Below are positions 34,679-44,577 of a stretch of DNA of 64,000 bases, in pieces (within the stretch, counting starts at the first letter, position 1; the number at the start of each line of letters is the position of its first letter). Source of the stretch: Cochlodiniinecator piscidefendens (lineage in GTDB: Bacteria; Pseudomonadota; Alphaproteobacteria; Rhodobacterales; Rhodobacteraceae); assembly GCF_011326755.1 (NCBI RefSeq), contig NZ_JAAOIE010000002.1:186001-250000 (forward strand), given 5' to 3'. Below the pieces are notes generated by a model. That model worked only from the letters and a program-made list of their open reading frames with translations. It ran no database searches and was not told the DNA's origin. The translations under genes were made by a program, and so were the position numbers.

Positions 34679-35959
34679 ATGACCTCAGACAAAACCACGG
34701 TTTCCTTTGGGGAATTGTTTTGGGTGTTTCTAAAAATCGGGTTGCTGTCCTTTGGTGGCCCTGCCGCGCAGATTTCGCTGATGCACCGCATGTTGGTGGA
34801 TGAACGCAAATGGCTGACCGAACAGCAGTACCTCAACACGTTGGGGTTTTGTATGATGCTACCGGGACCCGAAGCCATGCAAATCGCCACTTTTGCGGGT
34901 TGGCGGTTGCGCGGCGTTGCCGGGGGCCTCTTGGCCGGGACGTTATTTGTATTGCCCGGCGCGTTGGTGATCTTTGCATTGGTGACAGGCTATGCACTTT
35001 GGGGCGCACTGCCCTTGGTCAACAGCCTGTTCTTAGGCGTCAAAGCCGCCGTTTTGGTCATAGTGTTAGAAGCCCTGTTAAAGGTGTCAAAACGTGCGCT
35101 AAAGGCGACGTATCACTGGGTCATCGCCGCCGTCGCCTTTGTCGGGATATTTTTTCTCGCCCTGCCTTTCCCGCTGATCGTGCTGGGCGCGGCGCTTTAT
35201 GGTGCCACTTTGGGTCGTATCCCCTCAGAAACAGAACACACCACACCGCAACTAACGGTTTCACCCCTTCATACGCTGCGCACCTTTGTGATTGGCCTGA
35301 TGATTTGGCTGGTCCCTCTTTTCCTTCTGAACAACGCCGGGCTTGATCCAATCTTCAGTGACATTGGCGCGTTCTTTTCCAAGCTTGCAGTCGTCACTTT
35401 TGGCGGGGCCTATGCCGTGTTGGCCTATATGGCCCAAGACGTCGTGACCGGGTTTGGTTGGCTGCAAGCCGGTGAAATGATGGATGGGCTTGGCCTTGCT
35501 GAAACCACACCCGGACCGCTGATCCTCGTGACGCAGTTTGTTGGCTTTCTCGCCGCCTTCCATGCCGGCGGGCTTGCCTTTGGGTTTGCCGGGGGTCTTG
35601 TTGCGCTTTGGGTGACCTTTGCACCCTGCTTTATCTGGATTTTTGCAGGCGCGCCTTACATTGACTGGATCTCTGCCCAAAGCCGCCTTTCGAGCGCGCT
35701 CTCGGCAATCACCGCCGCCGTGGTTGGCGTTATCCTCAATCTTTCGATTTGGTTTGCCCTGCATGTCTTTTTTAACACCGTCAGCAAAGAAACCTTTGGC
35801 CCGGTCACGCTTTGGGTTCCTGAACTCACCAGTTTTAACATCAATGTCTTAGTTTTATCCCTTGTAAGCGCTTGGCTTTTGCTCATCAGGCATCTTGGTT
35901 TAGGCTGGGTTTTGTTGATCGCAGCCGGTGGCGGGGTTCTTTTGACATCTTTGATCTAA
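34679..35959 (+). CDS. chrA: Chromate transporter ChrA
   Basis: A 426-residue inner-membrane protein of the CHR family, which pumps chromate out of the cell. It has two homologous halves. One begins with SFGGPAAQISLMHRMLVDER and EQQYL, the other with TFGGAYAVLAYMAQDVVTGF. About ten hydrophobic helices are visible. The linker with TPQLTVSP lies near residue 185. It is coupled to chrB by a 3-base spacing (TGATCCATG). Together they form a simple chromate-resistance unit. Confidence 0.92.
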   Translation: MTSDKTTVSFGELFWVFLKIGLLSFGGPAAQISLMHRMLVDERKWLTEQQYLNTLGFCMMLPGPEAMQIATFAGWRLRGVAGGLLAGTLFVLPGALVIFALVTGYALWGALPLVNSLFLGVKAAVLVIVLEALLKVSKRALKATYHWVIAAVAFVGIFFLALPFPLIVLGAALYGATLGRIPSETEHTTPQLTVSPLHTLRTFVIGLMIWLVPLFLLNNAGLDPIFSDIGAFFSKLAVVTFGGAYAVLAYMAQDVVTGFGWLQAGEMMDGLGLAETTPGPLILVTQFVGFLAAFHAGGLAFGFAGGLVALWVTFAPCFIWIFAGAPYIDWISAQSRLSSALSAITAAVVGVILNLSIWFALHVFFNTVSKETFGPVTLWVPELTSFNINVLVLSLVSAWLLLIRHLGLGWVLLIAAGGGVLLTSLI

Positions 35960-36054
35960 AATGACGCAAGCCCAGTCAAACAATCGGCTTGAAATACTTC
36001 TGTAAGATTCAGATCATACCACCAAGATCAAACATCTGACCGCAGGAGAAAACC

Positions 36055-37200
36055 GTGGATTTCGCGCTGACCGAAGAACAGACCGCAATTTTTGATATGG
36101 CCAAGGCGTTTGGCGATGAACACATTGCCCCCTTTGCGCGCGACTGGGAAAGCGATGGCACGATCCCCAAATCCCTCTGGCCAAAACTGGCAGAATTGGG
36201 CTTTGGCGGGCTTTACGTTTCTGAGGAAAACGGCGGCTCTGGCCTTACGCGGCTTGATGCGACGCTGGTGTTCGAAGCGCTTTCCATGGCCTGCCCTGCA
36301 ACCGCTGCGTTTCTATCGATCCACAACATGTGCGCGGCTATGCTTGATAAATTCGCAAGCCCCGCCCTAAAGGAAAAATATCTGACGAAAGCTGTGACAA
36401 TGGAAACCTTCTTTTCCTATTGCCTGACAGAACCCGGTTCAGGCTCTGACGCCGCCGCGTTGAAGACCAAAGCGCTTAAAACAGATCAGGGCTACAGCCT
36501 AACCGGGACCAAAGCCTTCATCTCCGGCGGCGGATATTCTGACGCCTATATTGTCATGGCCCGCACCGGTGACGACAGCCCGCGCGGTATTTCCGCTGTG
36601 GTGATTGACGACGGCACCGATGGCCTGTCCTTTGGCGGGCTTGAGGACAAAATGGGCTGGAAAGCCCAACCAACCCGTCAGGTCCAAATGGACAGCGCCA
36701 ATATCCCGACAAGCAATCTCATCGGCGACGAAGGCGCGGGTTTCAAATATGCGATGGCGGGTCTGGATGGTGGCCGCTTGAATATTTCTGCCTGTTCGCT
36801 TGGCGCCGCGCAATCTGCGCTTGATGCGACCCTCCAGTACATGGGCGAACGCAAAGCCTTCGGAAAAAGCATTGATCAATTCCAAGCGCTGCAATTTCGT
36901 CTCGCGGATATGGAAACCGAACTTCAGGCGGCGCGTACCTTCCTTCGGCAGGCCGCTTGGAAACTCGACAACAAAACCCCCGATGCCACGAAATTTTGCG
37001 CCATGGCCAAACGTTTTGTCACAGAAACCGGATCAAAGGTCGCCAATCAATGTTTACAACTGCACGGCGGCTACGGATATCTTGTCGATTATGGCATCGA
37101 AAAAACCGTGCGTGACCTGCGCGTGCATGAAATCCTAGAAGGCACAAATGAGGTCATGCGCTTGATTGTTTCGCGCCAACTGCTGGCAGAACGGGGCTAA
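36055..37200 (+). CDS. Acyl-CoA dehydrogenase, likely isobutyryl-CoA dehydrogenase
   Basis: A 381-residue FAD enzyme that oxidises isobutyryl-CoA to methacrylyl-CoA in valine degradation. It shows YCLTEPGSGSDAAALKTKA, KAFISGGG, QFQALQFRLADMETELQAAR, and the catalytic Glu segment VHEILEGTNEVMRLIVSRQL. The start is GTG 36055, with CAGGAG six bases upstream. The specific assignment comes from the next genes, a hydroxyisobutyryl-CoA hydrolase and mmsB, which follow with one base and an overlap. Substrate specificity within the acyl-CoA dehydrogenases is inference from context. Confidence 0.9.
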   Translation: MDFALTEEQTAIFDMAKAFGDEHIAPFARDWESDGTIPKSLWPKLAELGFGGLYVSEENGGSGLTRLDATLVFEALSMACPATAAFLSIHNMCAAMLDKFASPALKEKYLTKAVTMETFFSYCLTEPGSGSDAAALKTKALKTDQGYSLTGTKAFISGGGYSDAYIVMARTGDDSPRGISAVVIDDGTDGLSFGGLEDKMGWKAQPTRQVQMDSANIPTSNLIGDEGAGFKYAMAGLDGGRLNISACSLGAAQSALDATLQYMGERKAFGKSIDQFQALQFRLADMETELQAARTFLRQAAWKLDNKTPDATKFCAMAKRFVTETGSKVANQCLQLHGGYGYLVDYGIEKTVRDLRVHEILEGTNEVMRLIVSRQLLAERG

Positions 37201-37201
37201 C

Positions 37202-38248
37202 ATGTCTGATATTCTCATCCGCAAGCAGGGCCGCGCCGGGCGCATCACGTTTAATCGCCCGACCGCCCTAAACGCGCTGTCTCACGCGATGTGCCTTGAG
37301 ATCGAAACCGCCCTCGACCAATGGCGCAACGACGACGAAATCGCCCTCATCGTGATTGATGCCGACGGGGATCGTGCGTTCTGCGCCGGTGGCGACATTG
37401 TGGAACTTTATGACACCGGAAAAGCCGGAAATGTTGTATATGGACAAAAATTCTGGCGCGATGAATACAGAATGAACGTCAAAATGTTCGAATTCCCCAA
37501 ACCCGTCGCGAGCTTTATGCAGGGTTTTACCATGGGTGGGGGTGTTGGTGCTGGCTGCCACGCCTCACATCGGGTTGTGGGTGACACGAGCAAAATCTCA
37601 ATGCCTGAGGTGGCGATTGGTCTTGTGCCCGATGTTGGTGGATCACTTATTTTGTCACGTGCTCCGGGTCGTTTGGGCGAATATCTCGGCACCACCGCGG
37701 GGCGTATGGGGGCCGCTGATGCGATCTATGCAGGCTTTGCCGACTATTACATTCCCGAAGCCCTTTGGCCCAACCTCATCGACCAACTTTGCGCCACGGC
37801 GGACCATACCCTGATCGACGCCGCAGCACAGCAGGCCCCCGGCGGTCAACTCGAAACACTGCGCCCGCAGATCGACGCCCATTTCGCGGGTGAAACTCTG
37901 GGTGACATCGTGCGATCCCTGCGGCATGATCCGTCAGAGTTTTCACAAGACACGCAAAAATCCCTTAGCCGCAATGCGCCTTTGTCGATGGCCTGCGCGG
38001 TTGAGATGACCCACCGTTTGCGCGGCAATGCCGATATTCGCCAGGCTGTCGCCCTCGAATACCGGTTCACCCACCGTGCCATCGAACACGCAGATTTGCT
38101 CGAAGGTATTCGCGCCCAAGTCATAGACAAGGATCGCTCTCCAAACTGGAAACACAGCGACATCGCCACCGTTCCCAGATTAGACGTGGTCAATATGTTA
38201 AAGCCGTTACAAGACATAGCGCTAAATTTCGAAAAGGAAGACGCATGA
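37202..38248 (+). CDS. 3-hydroxyisobutyryl-CoA hydrolase (enoyl-CoA hydratase family)
   Basis: A 348-residue crotonase-fold enzyme. It has RITFNRPTALNALSHAM, the oxyanion segment DRAFCAGGDIVELYD, FMQGFTMGGGVGAGCHASHR, and EVAIGLVPDVGGSLIL with the catalytic Glu/Asp positions. The C-terminal extension of about 100 residues is typical of HIBCH-type hydrolases rather than hydratases. It cleaves 3-hydroxyisobutyryl-CoA in valine degradation. The start is ATG 37202, one base after the dehydrogenase stop. Its stop overlaps the mmsB ATG by 4 bases. Confidence 0.9.
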   Translation: MSDILIRKQGRAGRITFNRPTALNALSHAMCLEIETALDQWRNDDEIALIVIDADGDRAFCAGGDIVELYDTGKAGNVVYGQKFWRDEYRMNVKMFEFPKPVASFMQGFTMGGGVGAGCHASHRVVGDTSKISMPEVAIGLVPDVGGSLILSRAPGRLGEYLGTTAGRMGAADAIYAGFADYYIPEALWPNLIDQLCATADHTLIDAAAQQAPGGQLETLRPQIDAHFAGETLGDIVRSLRHDPSEFSQDTQKSLSRNAPLSMACAVEMTHRLRGNADIRQAVALEYRFTHRAIEHADLLEGIRAQVIDKDRSPNWKHSDIATVPRLDVVNMLKPLQDIALNFEKEDA

Positions 38249-39117
38249 AAATCGCATTTATCGGTTTGGGTAACATGGGTGCCCCGATGGCCTCTAACTT
38301 GGTCGCCGCTGGGCACGAGGTGAACGGTTTTGATCTCAGCGCCCCCTGCCCGGATGGCGTCACAAAAGCCAGCAGCGCGACCAGTGCCGTCGAAAACGCG
38401 GATGTCGTGATTACCATGCTGCCCAATGGTGCGATCCTGCAATCTGTCGCCGCCGAAATCATCCCCGCGATGTCACCTGACGCCGTGTTCCTCGATTGCT
38501 CGACCGTGGATGTCGAAAGCGCGCGCGCCGTGGCTGATCAGGCGACTGCCGCCAACCTCATGGCTGTTGATGCGCCTGTATCCGGTGGTATTGGCGGTGC
38601 GGCCGCGGGCACGTTGACCTTTATGGCGGGGGGCAGTGACGCAGGCTTGGCCAAGGTTGAACCGCTCTTTGACATTATGGGCCAAAAGGCCGTGCATTGT
38701 GGCGCGTCAGGCGCGGGTCAGGCCGCCAAAATCTGCAACAACATGATCCTTGGCATCACTATGGCCGGCACCTGCGAAGCCTTTGCGCTGGCAGATAAGC
38801 TCGGTCTTGATCGTCAAAAAATGTTTGATGTGGTCAGCACCTCATCTGGTTATAGCTGGACAATGAACGCCTATTGCCCTGCCCCCGGCGTTGGCCCACA
38901 AAGCCCGGCTGACAATGATTATAAACCAGGGTTCGCATCTGAACTCATGCTCAAAGATCTACGTCTAAGCCAACAAGCCGCAGAAGCCGTTGATGCAGAC
39001 ACCCCCATGGGGGAACGGGCCACAGCGCTCTATACCGATTTTGTAGAATCTGAGGACGGGCAAGGAACCGATTTTTCCGCCATGCTCCCCCGCTTTGAAA
39101 AACGTGGTCGCTCTTAA
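38245..39117 (+). CDS. mmsB: 3-hydroxyisobutyrate dehydrogenase
   Basis: NAD-dependent oxidation of 3-hydroxyisobutyrate to methylmalonate semialdehyde in valine catabolism. The 290-residue protein has IAFIGLGNMGAPMASNLV (NAD loop and signature), VDAPVSGGIGGAAAGTLTFM, and the catalytic Lys in GAGQAAKICNNMILG. AAGGAAG precedes the ATG, which overlaps the previous stop. The usual next enzyme, methylmalonate-semialdehyde dehydrogenase (mmsA), is not in this window, so this operon holds only the middle steps of the pathway. Confidence 0.93.
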   Translation: MKIAFIGLGNMGAPMASNLVAAGHEVNGFDLSAPCPDGVTKASSATSAVENADVVITMLPNGAILQSVAAEIIPAMSPDAVFLDCSTVDVESARAVADQATAANLMAVDAPVSGGIGGAAAGTLTFMAGGSDAGLAKVEPLFDIMGQKAVHCGASGAGQAAKICNNMILGITMAGTCEAFALADKLGLDRQKMFDVVSTSSGYSWTMNAYCPAPGVGPQSPADNDYKPGFASELMLKDLRLSQQAAEAVDADTPMGERATALYTDFVESEDGQGTDFSAMLPRFEKRGRS

Positions 39118-39123
39118 CAGATT

Positions 39124-39155
39124 TGCGCGCGGAAGGGGTTAGCCCACCGCGCGCA
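39124..39155 (+). terminator. GC-rich stem-loop after mmsB
   Basis: TGCGCGCGG pairs perfectly with CCGCGCGCA around 14 bases, seven bases after the mmsB stop. No U-run follows, so it may act as a 3'-end stabiliser or a Rho-assisted end. Confidence 0.55.
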
Positions 39156-39181
39156 CCGTTAAACAGGCAATGTACGAAAAT

Positions 39182-39298
39182 CGTATGCATAAAATACATA
39201 CGATTGTCATACGTTTGCTGCATAGTTTACATACGCCAGATTCCCAGCAAAATATGGCGTTAACCCCATATTTGGCCAATCCTCAGAACATTCGTATG
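39182..39298. repeat. Five copies of CATACG/CGTATG in the mmsB-uvrA gap
   Basis: CGTATG at 39182 and 39293, and CATACG at 39197, 39208 and 39230. The first pair forms TCGTATG, 9 bases, CATACGA, an inverted repeat. The stretch is AT-rich and lies between the convergent ends of mmsB and uvrA. No gene is seen. Confidence 0.5.
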
Positions 39299-39348
39299 CC
39301 AATGATCAACGCGCCCCACATTCTTTGTGAAACGCGTTAATCTTTAAC

Positions 39349-42210
39349 CTATTGCGCTGCAACAGAATCCTTTTGTTTCAGCATAGGCTTCAAATAGTGA
39401 CCGGTATGACTGCGCGGTTCTTCAGCGATTTTTTCTGGTGTTCCCACAGCTACGATTTCACCACCGCCATCACCCCCTTCAGGGCCAATGTCCAAAATCC
39501 AATCAGCGGTTTTCACCACGTCCAGATTGTGTTCAATCACAACAACAGTATTTCCCTGATCCACCAATTCATGCAGCACTTCCAACAGCTTACGCACATC
39601 TTCAAAATGCAGACCCGTGGTCGGTTCATCCAGAATATAAAGCGTACGGCCCGTGGATCGTTTCGCCAACTCTTTTGACAATTTGACCCGTTGCGCTTCG
39701 CCACCAGACAGAGTCGTCGCCTGTTGCCCGACCTTAATATAGCCCAGCCCAACCCGCATCAGCGCATCCATTTTATCGCGGATGGATGGCACCGCTTGGA
39801 AAAACTCCTGCGCGTCTTCAACGGTCATATTCAACACATCCGCTATGGATTTCCCTTTGAACTTCACCTCCAATGTTTCGCGATTATACCGCGCGCCATT
39901 GCAGGTTTCGCAGGTCACATAAACATCCGGCAGAAAGTGCATTTCGATCTTAATAACACCATCCCCCTGACACGCCTCACACCGCCCTCCTTTGACGTTG
40001 AAACTAAAGCGGCCAGGTTTGTAACCTCTTGTTTTTGCTTCGGGTAAACCGGCAAACCAATCCCGGATCGGGGTAAAGGCCCCGGTGTATGTCGCAGGGT
40101 TAGAACGCGGTGTTCGACCAATTGCGCGCTGGTCAATGTCGATCACCTTATCAAGATGTTCCAGTCCCTTGATCGTTTCGCAAGGGGCCGGTGTTTGACG
40201 CGCACCATTCAACCGCATTGAGGCCGTTTTAAACAAAGTCTCAATCGTCAGCGTCGACTTACCACCGCCAGAAACACCGGTGACACACACGAATTTTCCA
40301 AGCGGGAATTCTGCTGTGACATTCTTAAGGTTGTTGCCCGTCGCTTTGACAATCTTGACCTTTTTCTTGTTCCCTTTGCGCCGTTTTACCGGCACCGCAA
40401 TTTCACGTACACCCGTTAGATATTGCCCTGTAATTGATGCCGAATCCGCCGCGATTTCTTCGGGTTTGCCTTTGGCAACAACTTCACCACCATGCACGCC
40501 GGCACCCGGCCCAATGTCGAATACGTAGTCGGCTTCGCGGATGGCCTCTTCGTCGTGTTCTACGACGATAACGGTATTGCCCTGGTCCCGCAGATTTTTA
40601 AGCGTTGTCAGCAAACGGCCATTGTCGCGTTGATGCAATCCGATCGATGGTTCATCCAGCACATACAACACCCCCGTCAAACCAGACCCAATCTGAGAGG
40701 CCAAACGAATGCGCTGACTTTCACCCCCAGACAAGGTTCCAGAATTTCGGCTAAGTGTCAGATATTCCAGCCCAACATTGTTCAAGAACCCCAACCGTTC
40801 ACGAATTTCTTTTAAGATCGCGCGCGCAATTTCGTTGCGTTGTTGGGTCAAGGTTTCTGGAACGGAAGCACACCAATCATAGGCTTCTTTGATCGACATC
40901 TGAACCACTTGCCCGACATGCACATCCGCGATCTTTACTGCCAATGCCTCTTGGCGCAAACGATAACCTTCGCATGTATTACAGGGTCTATTGTTTTGAT
41001 AACGCTCAAATTCTTCGCGTATCCAGTTTGAATCCGTTTCGCGATACCGCCGTTCCATGTTTGGAATTACGCCTTCAAAACCACGTGTGATTTCATAGAC
41101 CCGCCCGCCTTCATCGTAGCGAAATGGAATTTCCTCTTCGCCAGAACCATACAAAAACACTTGCTTCACATGCGCGGGCAAATCTCTCCACGGTGTGTTT
41201 TTGTCAAATTCATAATGCTTTGCAATGGCTTCGATGGTTTGTAGGAAATAGGGTGATTTTCCTTTGCGCCACGGGGCCAAAGCACCATCATACAATTTCA
41301 ACGCAGCGTCCGGCACGACCAACCGTTCATCAAAGAACAATTCCATCCCCAGGCCATCACAGTCAGGACAGGCCCCAAACGGCGCATTAAAGGAAAACAA
41401 CCGCGGTTCAATTTCAGGAATGGTAAAGCCACTGACAGGACACGCAAAACGTTCGGAAAAGGTGAAACGTTCAGGTTCGCCCTCTTTCGGTGCCGTTTCT
41501 AAAATGGCGATACCATCGGCTAAATCAAGGGCTGTGCGAAAGCTATCCGCGAGCCGTGTTTCCATACCTGCGCGCACGACCAACCGATCAACCACAACGT
41601 CAATGTCATGGCGAAACTTTTTGTCCAATGTGGGTGGTTCATCCAGATCGTAAAACGCACCATCCACCTTTACACGTTGAAAGCCCTGCTTGCGCAACTC
41701 TTGGAATTCTTTGCGATATTCGCCCTTGCGGTCCCTGATGATTGGGGCCAGCAAATAGCCGCGCAATCCATCATCCATCGCCATGACACGGTCAACCATA
41801 TCCTGCACTTGCTGCGCCTCAATTGGTTTGCCCGTAGCGGGGCTAAAGGGCACCCCAACACGTGCGAACAACAGACGCATATAGTCATAGATTTCTGTGA
41901 CAGTCCCAACGGTCGAACGGGGGTTTTTCGACGTTGTTTTTTGTTCAATCGAAATCGCCGGAGACAGGCCGGAAATGTGATCGACATCCGGTTTCTGCAT
42001 CATATCCAAAAACTGGCGCGCATAAGCGCTAAGGCTTTCGACATAACGACGCTGCCCTTCGGCATAGATCGTATCAAACGCCAATGACGATTTTCCCGAC
42101 CCCGAAAGCCCGGTGATCACCACGAGCTGATCCCGCGGAATATCGACATCTATGGATTTCAGGTTGTGTTCGCGTGCGCCACGCACCTCAATCTGTTTCA
42201 GATCCGCCAT
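39349..42210 (-). CDS. uvrA: Excinuclease ABC subunit A
   Basis: Damage-sensing ATPase of nucleotide-excision repair that loads UvrB. The 953-residue protein has two ABC modules: [14 protein letters not shown] near the N-terminus and [14 protein letters not shown] at about 640. It has [14 protein letters not shown] and [14 protein letters not shown] signatures. Two zinc modules are seen: CPDCDGLG with CNTCEGYR, and CEACQGDGV with CETCNGARY. The ATG is 42210. A likely LexA box lies 69 bases upstream. It is monocistronic. Confidence 0.96.
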   Translation of the reverse strand: MADLKQIEVRGAREHNLKSIDVDIPRDQLVVITGLSGSGKSSLAFDTIYAEGQRRYVESLSAYARQFLDMMQKPDVDHISGLSPAISIEQKTTSKNPRSTVGTVTEIYDYMRLLFARVGVPFSPATGKPIEAQQVQDMVDRVMAMDDGLRGYLLAPIIRDRKGEYRKEFQELRKQGFQRVKVDGAFYDLDEPPTLDKKFRHDIDVVVDRLVVRAGMETRLADSFRTALDLADGIAILETAPKEGEPERFTFSERFACPVSGFTIPEIEPRLFSFNAPFGACPDCDGLGMELFFDERLVVPDAALKLYDGALAPWRKGKSPYFLQTIEAIAKHYEFDKNTPWRDLPAHVKQVFLYGSGEEEIPFRYDEGGRVYEITRGFEGVIPNMERRYRETDSNWIREEFERYQNNRPCNTCEGYRLRQEALAVKIADVHVGQVVQMSIKEAYDWCASVPETLTQQRNEIARAILKEIRERLGFLNNVGLEYLTLSRNSGTLSGGESQRIRLASQIGSGLTGVLYVLDEPSIGLHQRDNGRLLTTLKNLRDQGNTVIVVEHDEEAIREADYVFDIGPGAGVHGGEVVAKGKPEEIAADSASITGQYLTGVREIAVPVKRRKGNKKKVKIVKATGNNLKNVTAEFPLGKFVCVTGVSGGGKSTLTIETLFKTASMRLNGARQTPAPCETIKGLEHLDKVIDIDQRAIGRTPRSNPATYTGAFTPIRDWFAGLPEAKTRGYKPGRFSFNVKGGRCEACQGDGVIKIEMHFLPDVYVTCETCNGARYNRETLEVKFKGKSIADVLNMTVEDAQEFFQAVPSIRDKMDALMRVGLGYIKVGQQATTLSGGEAQRVKLSKELAKRSTGRTLYILDEPTTGLHFEDVRKLLEVLHELVDQGNTVVVIEHNLDVVKTADWILDIGPEGGDGGGEIVAVGTPEKIAEEPRSHTGHYLKPMLKQKDSVAAQ

Positions 42211-42278
42211 TTTGGGCCCCCGATTAATATACGCTTTACAGATAGGAGATCACGGAGCGGACTCCAATCAAAAAATGA

Positions 42279-42293
42279 GAACAAAGTGGAAAC
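42279..42293. promoter_or_regulatory. LexA (SOS) box candidate upstream of uvrA
   Basis: GAAC (42279-42282), 7 bases, AAAC (42290-42293). It matches the alphaproteobacterial LexA consensus GAAC-N7-GAAC with one mismatch. It lies 69 bases upstream of uvrA, a classic SOS gene. Confidence 0.6.
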
Positions 42294-42335
42294 AAGTGCA
42301 AATTTAGCAATAATTGTCTGATCACAATAAAACAA

Positions 42336-42368
42336 AACGCAGCCAAACCAATTAGGAACGGCTGCGTT
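42336..42368 (-). terminator. Rho-independent terminator of lpdA
   Basis: AACGCAGCC and GGCTGCGTT form a perfect 9-base stem around 15 bases. On the minus strand it is followed by TTGTTTT. It lies 25 bases after the lpdA stop. Confidence 0.85.
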
Positions 42369-42392
42369 AAAAATTAGAGAAAATTACAAGAA

Positions 42393-43787
42393 TCACATGT
42401 GAATAACACGCCCGTAAGCATCCAGCACGCTTTCATGCATCATTTCAGACAAGGTCGGATGCGGGAAGACGGTATTCATCAGATCTTCTTCGGTTGTCTC
42501 AAGCTGGCGCCCAATCACATAGCCTTGGATCATTTCAGTGACTTCAGCGCCCACCATATGCGCCCCGAGCAATTCGCCAGTTTTGGCATCAAACACGGTT
42601 TTCACCATACCTTCGGCCTCACCCAAGGCAATCGCCTTACCATTGCCAATAAACGGGAAACGCCCGACTTTCACGTCAAAGCCTAGCTCTTTAGCCTTGG
42701 CCTCAGTATAGCCGACAGAGGCAACCTGCGGATGGCAATAGGTGCAACCTGCGATACTTTCCGGTTTGACGGGATGCGGGTGCTTTCCTGCGATCAGTTC
42801 AGCAACCATAACGCCTTCGTGGCTGGCCTTATGGGCAAGCCAGGGAGCGCCCGCGATATCTCCAATCGCATACAATCCATCAACACCTGTACGGCAGAAT
42901 TCATCCGTCACAACATGTGTACGATCCAATTTCACACCAAGCGCTTCGAGTCCAAGACCTTCGACATTTCCAACGATACCAACCGCAGAAATGACAGTGT
43001 CAAAATCTTGCTTTTCGGTTTTTCCGCCAACTTCGATATGCGCCGTCACTTTACCTTTGCCGCGATCTAGCTTTTTGACCATGGCTTTTTCCATGATCTT
43101 CATGCCTTGTTTGACAAATTGTTTCTTCGCAAAAGATGAAATTTCGGCGTCTTCCACCGGCAAAACACGATCCATAACTTCAACAACGGTCGTGTCAGCG
43201 CCAAGCGTATTGTAGAAGCTCGCAAATTCGATACCAATCGCACCAGAGCCGATCACCAACAGTTTTTTTGGCATCCGCACAGGGTCCAGCGCATGCTTAT
43301 AGGTCCAAACCAGATCTCCATCGGCCTCTAGCCCAGGAAGTTCGCGCGCACGTGCCCCCGTTGCAAGAATGATGTTTTTAGCCGAAACATCTTCAACACC
43401 TTTGGCGGTCTTTACATGTACTTTGCCTTTAGACGGAACGGAGGCCTCGCCCATCAGGACTGTAACTTTGTTTTTCTTCATCAAATGACCGATGCCACCT
43501 GAGAGTTGTCCAGCAACTCCACGCGATCTTTTGACCACCGCTTTTAAATCAAATCCGATTTTGTCAGCGGATAGGCCAAAATCTTTTGCTCGTCCCATCA
43601 AATGAAAAACTTCGGCAGACCGCAAAAGTGCCTTTGTCGGGATACAGCCCCAATTCAAACAGATGCCACCTAGATGTTCGCGTTCAACGATCGCAGTCGA
43701 AAGCCCAAGCTGCGCAGCCCGAATAGCGGCTACATACCCACCGGGGCCAGCCCCAATTACGACTACATCGAATGACTTGGCGGACAT
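42393..43787 (-). CDS. lpdA: Dihydrolipoyl dehydrogenase
   Basis: E3 component that reoxidises dihydrolipoamide in 2-oxoacid dehydrogenase complexes and the glycine cleavage system. The 464-residue protein has FAD motif VVVIGAGPGGYVAAI, redox disulfide GGICLNWGCIPTKALL, NAD motif LLVIGSGAIGIEFAS, and C-terminal HPTLSEMMHESVLD with the active-site His-Glu pair. The E1 and E2 genes are not next to it here. Upstream lies the DUF924 gene with its own terminator, so lpdA has its own promoter. Confidence 0.95.
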   Translation of the reverse strand: MSAKSFDVVVIGAGPGGYVAAIRAAQLGLSTAIVEREHLGGICLNWGCIPTKALLRSAEVFHLMGRAKDFGLSADKIGFDLKAVVKRSRGVAGQLSGGIGHLMKKNKVTVLMGEASVPSKGKVHVKTAKGVEDVSAKNIILATGARARELPGLEADGDLVWTYKHALDPVRMPKKLLVIGSGAIGIEFASFYNTLGADTTVVEVMDRVLPVEDAEISSFAKKQFVKQGMKIMEKAMVKKLDRGKGKVTAHIEVGGKTEKQDFDTVISAVGIVGNVEGLGLEALGVKLDRTHVVTDEFCRTGVDGLYAIGDIAGAPWLAHKASHEGVMVAELIAGKHPHPVKPESIAGCTYCHPQVASVGYTEAKAKELGFDVKVGRFPFIGNGKAIALGEAEGMVKTVFDAKTGELLGAHMVGAEVTEMIQGYVIGRQLETTEEDLMNTVFPHPTLSEMMHESVLDAYGRVIHM

Positions 43788-43874
43788 CTGCGCCTCCGTT
43801 AAAAAAGTAGTTTGATATTAAACTTTCTATACAGCCATTCCAGCAAATCAACAAGACGTCAGCATAATACATGA

Positions 43875-43900
43875 AAAAAGGGCGCTAATGCGCCCTTTTT
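43875..43900. terminator. Bidirectional terminator after DUF924 gene
   Basis: GGGCGC, TAAT, GCGCCC with A and T runs on either side (AAAAAAGGGCGC and GCGCCCTTTTT). It ends the DUF924 transcript on the minus strand, 23 bases after its stop. Confidence 0.88.
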
Positions 43901-43922
43901 AGTGTTCATTTTGATAACATTT

Positions 43923-44498
43923 TTAGTGAGCGGAAACCGCAGCAACGGTCGTTTTGTATCCACCACTTGCAAGAAACGCCATTTCTGGTTCTGTGCCGCT
44001 TCGTGACAACGCTTCGTTACGAAACGGGAAGCGACCAAATTTTCGGATAACTTCCCTATGCGCTTTTGCATGTATCAAGTTACTTTTTCCGGTCTCAGGC
44101 ATGCGTGTCATCATAAGACAAACACAACGTTCCTGATCACTCAGACATTCGGAGTGCATCAAAGGCAAATAGAAGAACTGCCTTTGAGGTTCGGGCACTC
44201 GCAAGTCCCACTTTTGTTCAATTGCCTTTTTGGCAATTTTCCGCGCCATGCTATCAACAGAAAACGCGTCTGAGCTTCCGCGAAAAATATTCCGCGAAAA
44301 CTGATCCAGCAAGATCAAAAGAGCCAATGTGGAATCATGGTGATACGTCCATGATTTCAGCTTGCCTGCCTTTGCAGCCTGCCATGTTGTAAGAAATTTT
44401 TCTCGGATGGTGGCGTCTAAATCTTCGCCACCAGCGTACCAACCTACTGGCCCAACATCGTTGAGCCAGAAATCAATCACCTCACCCGGGTTACGCAT
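43923..44498 (-). CDS. DUF924 family protein
   Basis: A 191-residue protein of the DUF924 family. It has EVIDFWLNDVGPVGWYAGG, LALLILLDQFSRNIFRGSSD, QFFYLPLMHSECLSDQERC and HREVIRKFGRFPFRNEALSR. The family is helical and related in fold to TPR-like proteins. Its function is unknown. I chose ATG 44498 with GAGGAG nine bases upstream; a GTG at 44504 is too close to that site. Confidence 0.88.
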   Translation of the reverse strand: MRNPGEVIDFWLNDVGPVGWYAGGEDLDATIREKFLTTWQAAKAGKLKSWTYHHDSTLALLILLDQFSRNIFRGSSDAFSVDSMARKIAKKAIEQKWDLRVPEPQRQFFYLPLMHSECLSDQERCVCLMMTRMPETGKSNLIHAKAHREVIRKFGRFPFRNEALSRSGTEPEMAFLASGGYKTTVAAVSAH

Positions 44499-44577
44499 CT
44501 GCACATCCTCCTCGCAAGCGTGCCCCCCATAATAGGAAAATCGTTACAAAAGTTTTACACTTTGACAACCGCTTTCT

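Noticed and set aside
35261-35764. 167-residue frame on the minus strand
   Set aside because: It is antisense to chrA, whose two CHR halves are intact; the frame is rich in Lys/Gly/Asn from reversed codons and has no motif.
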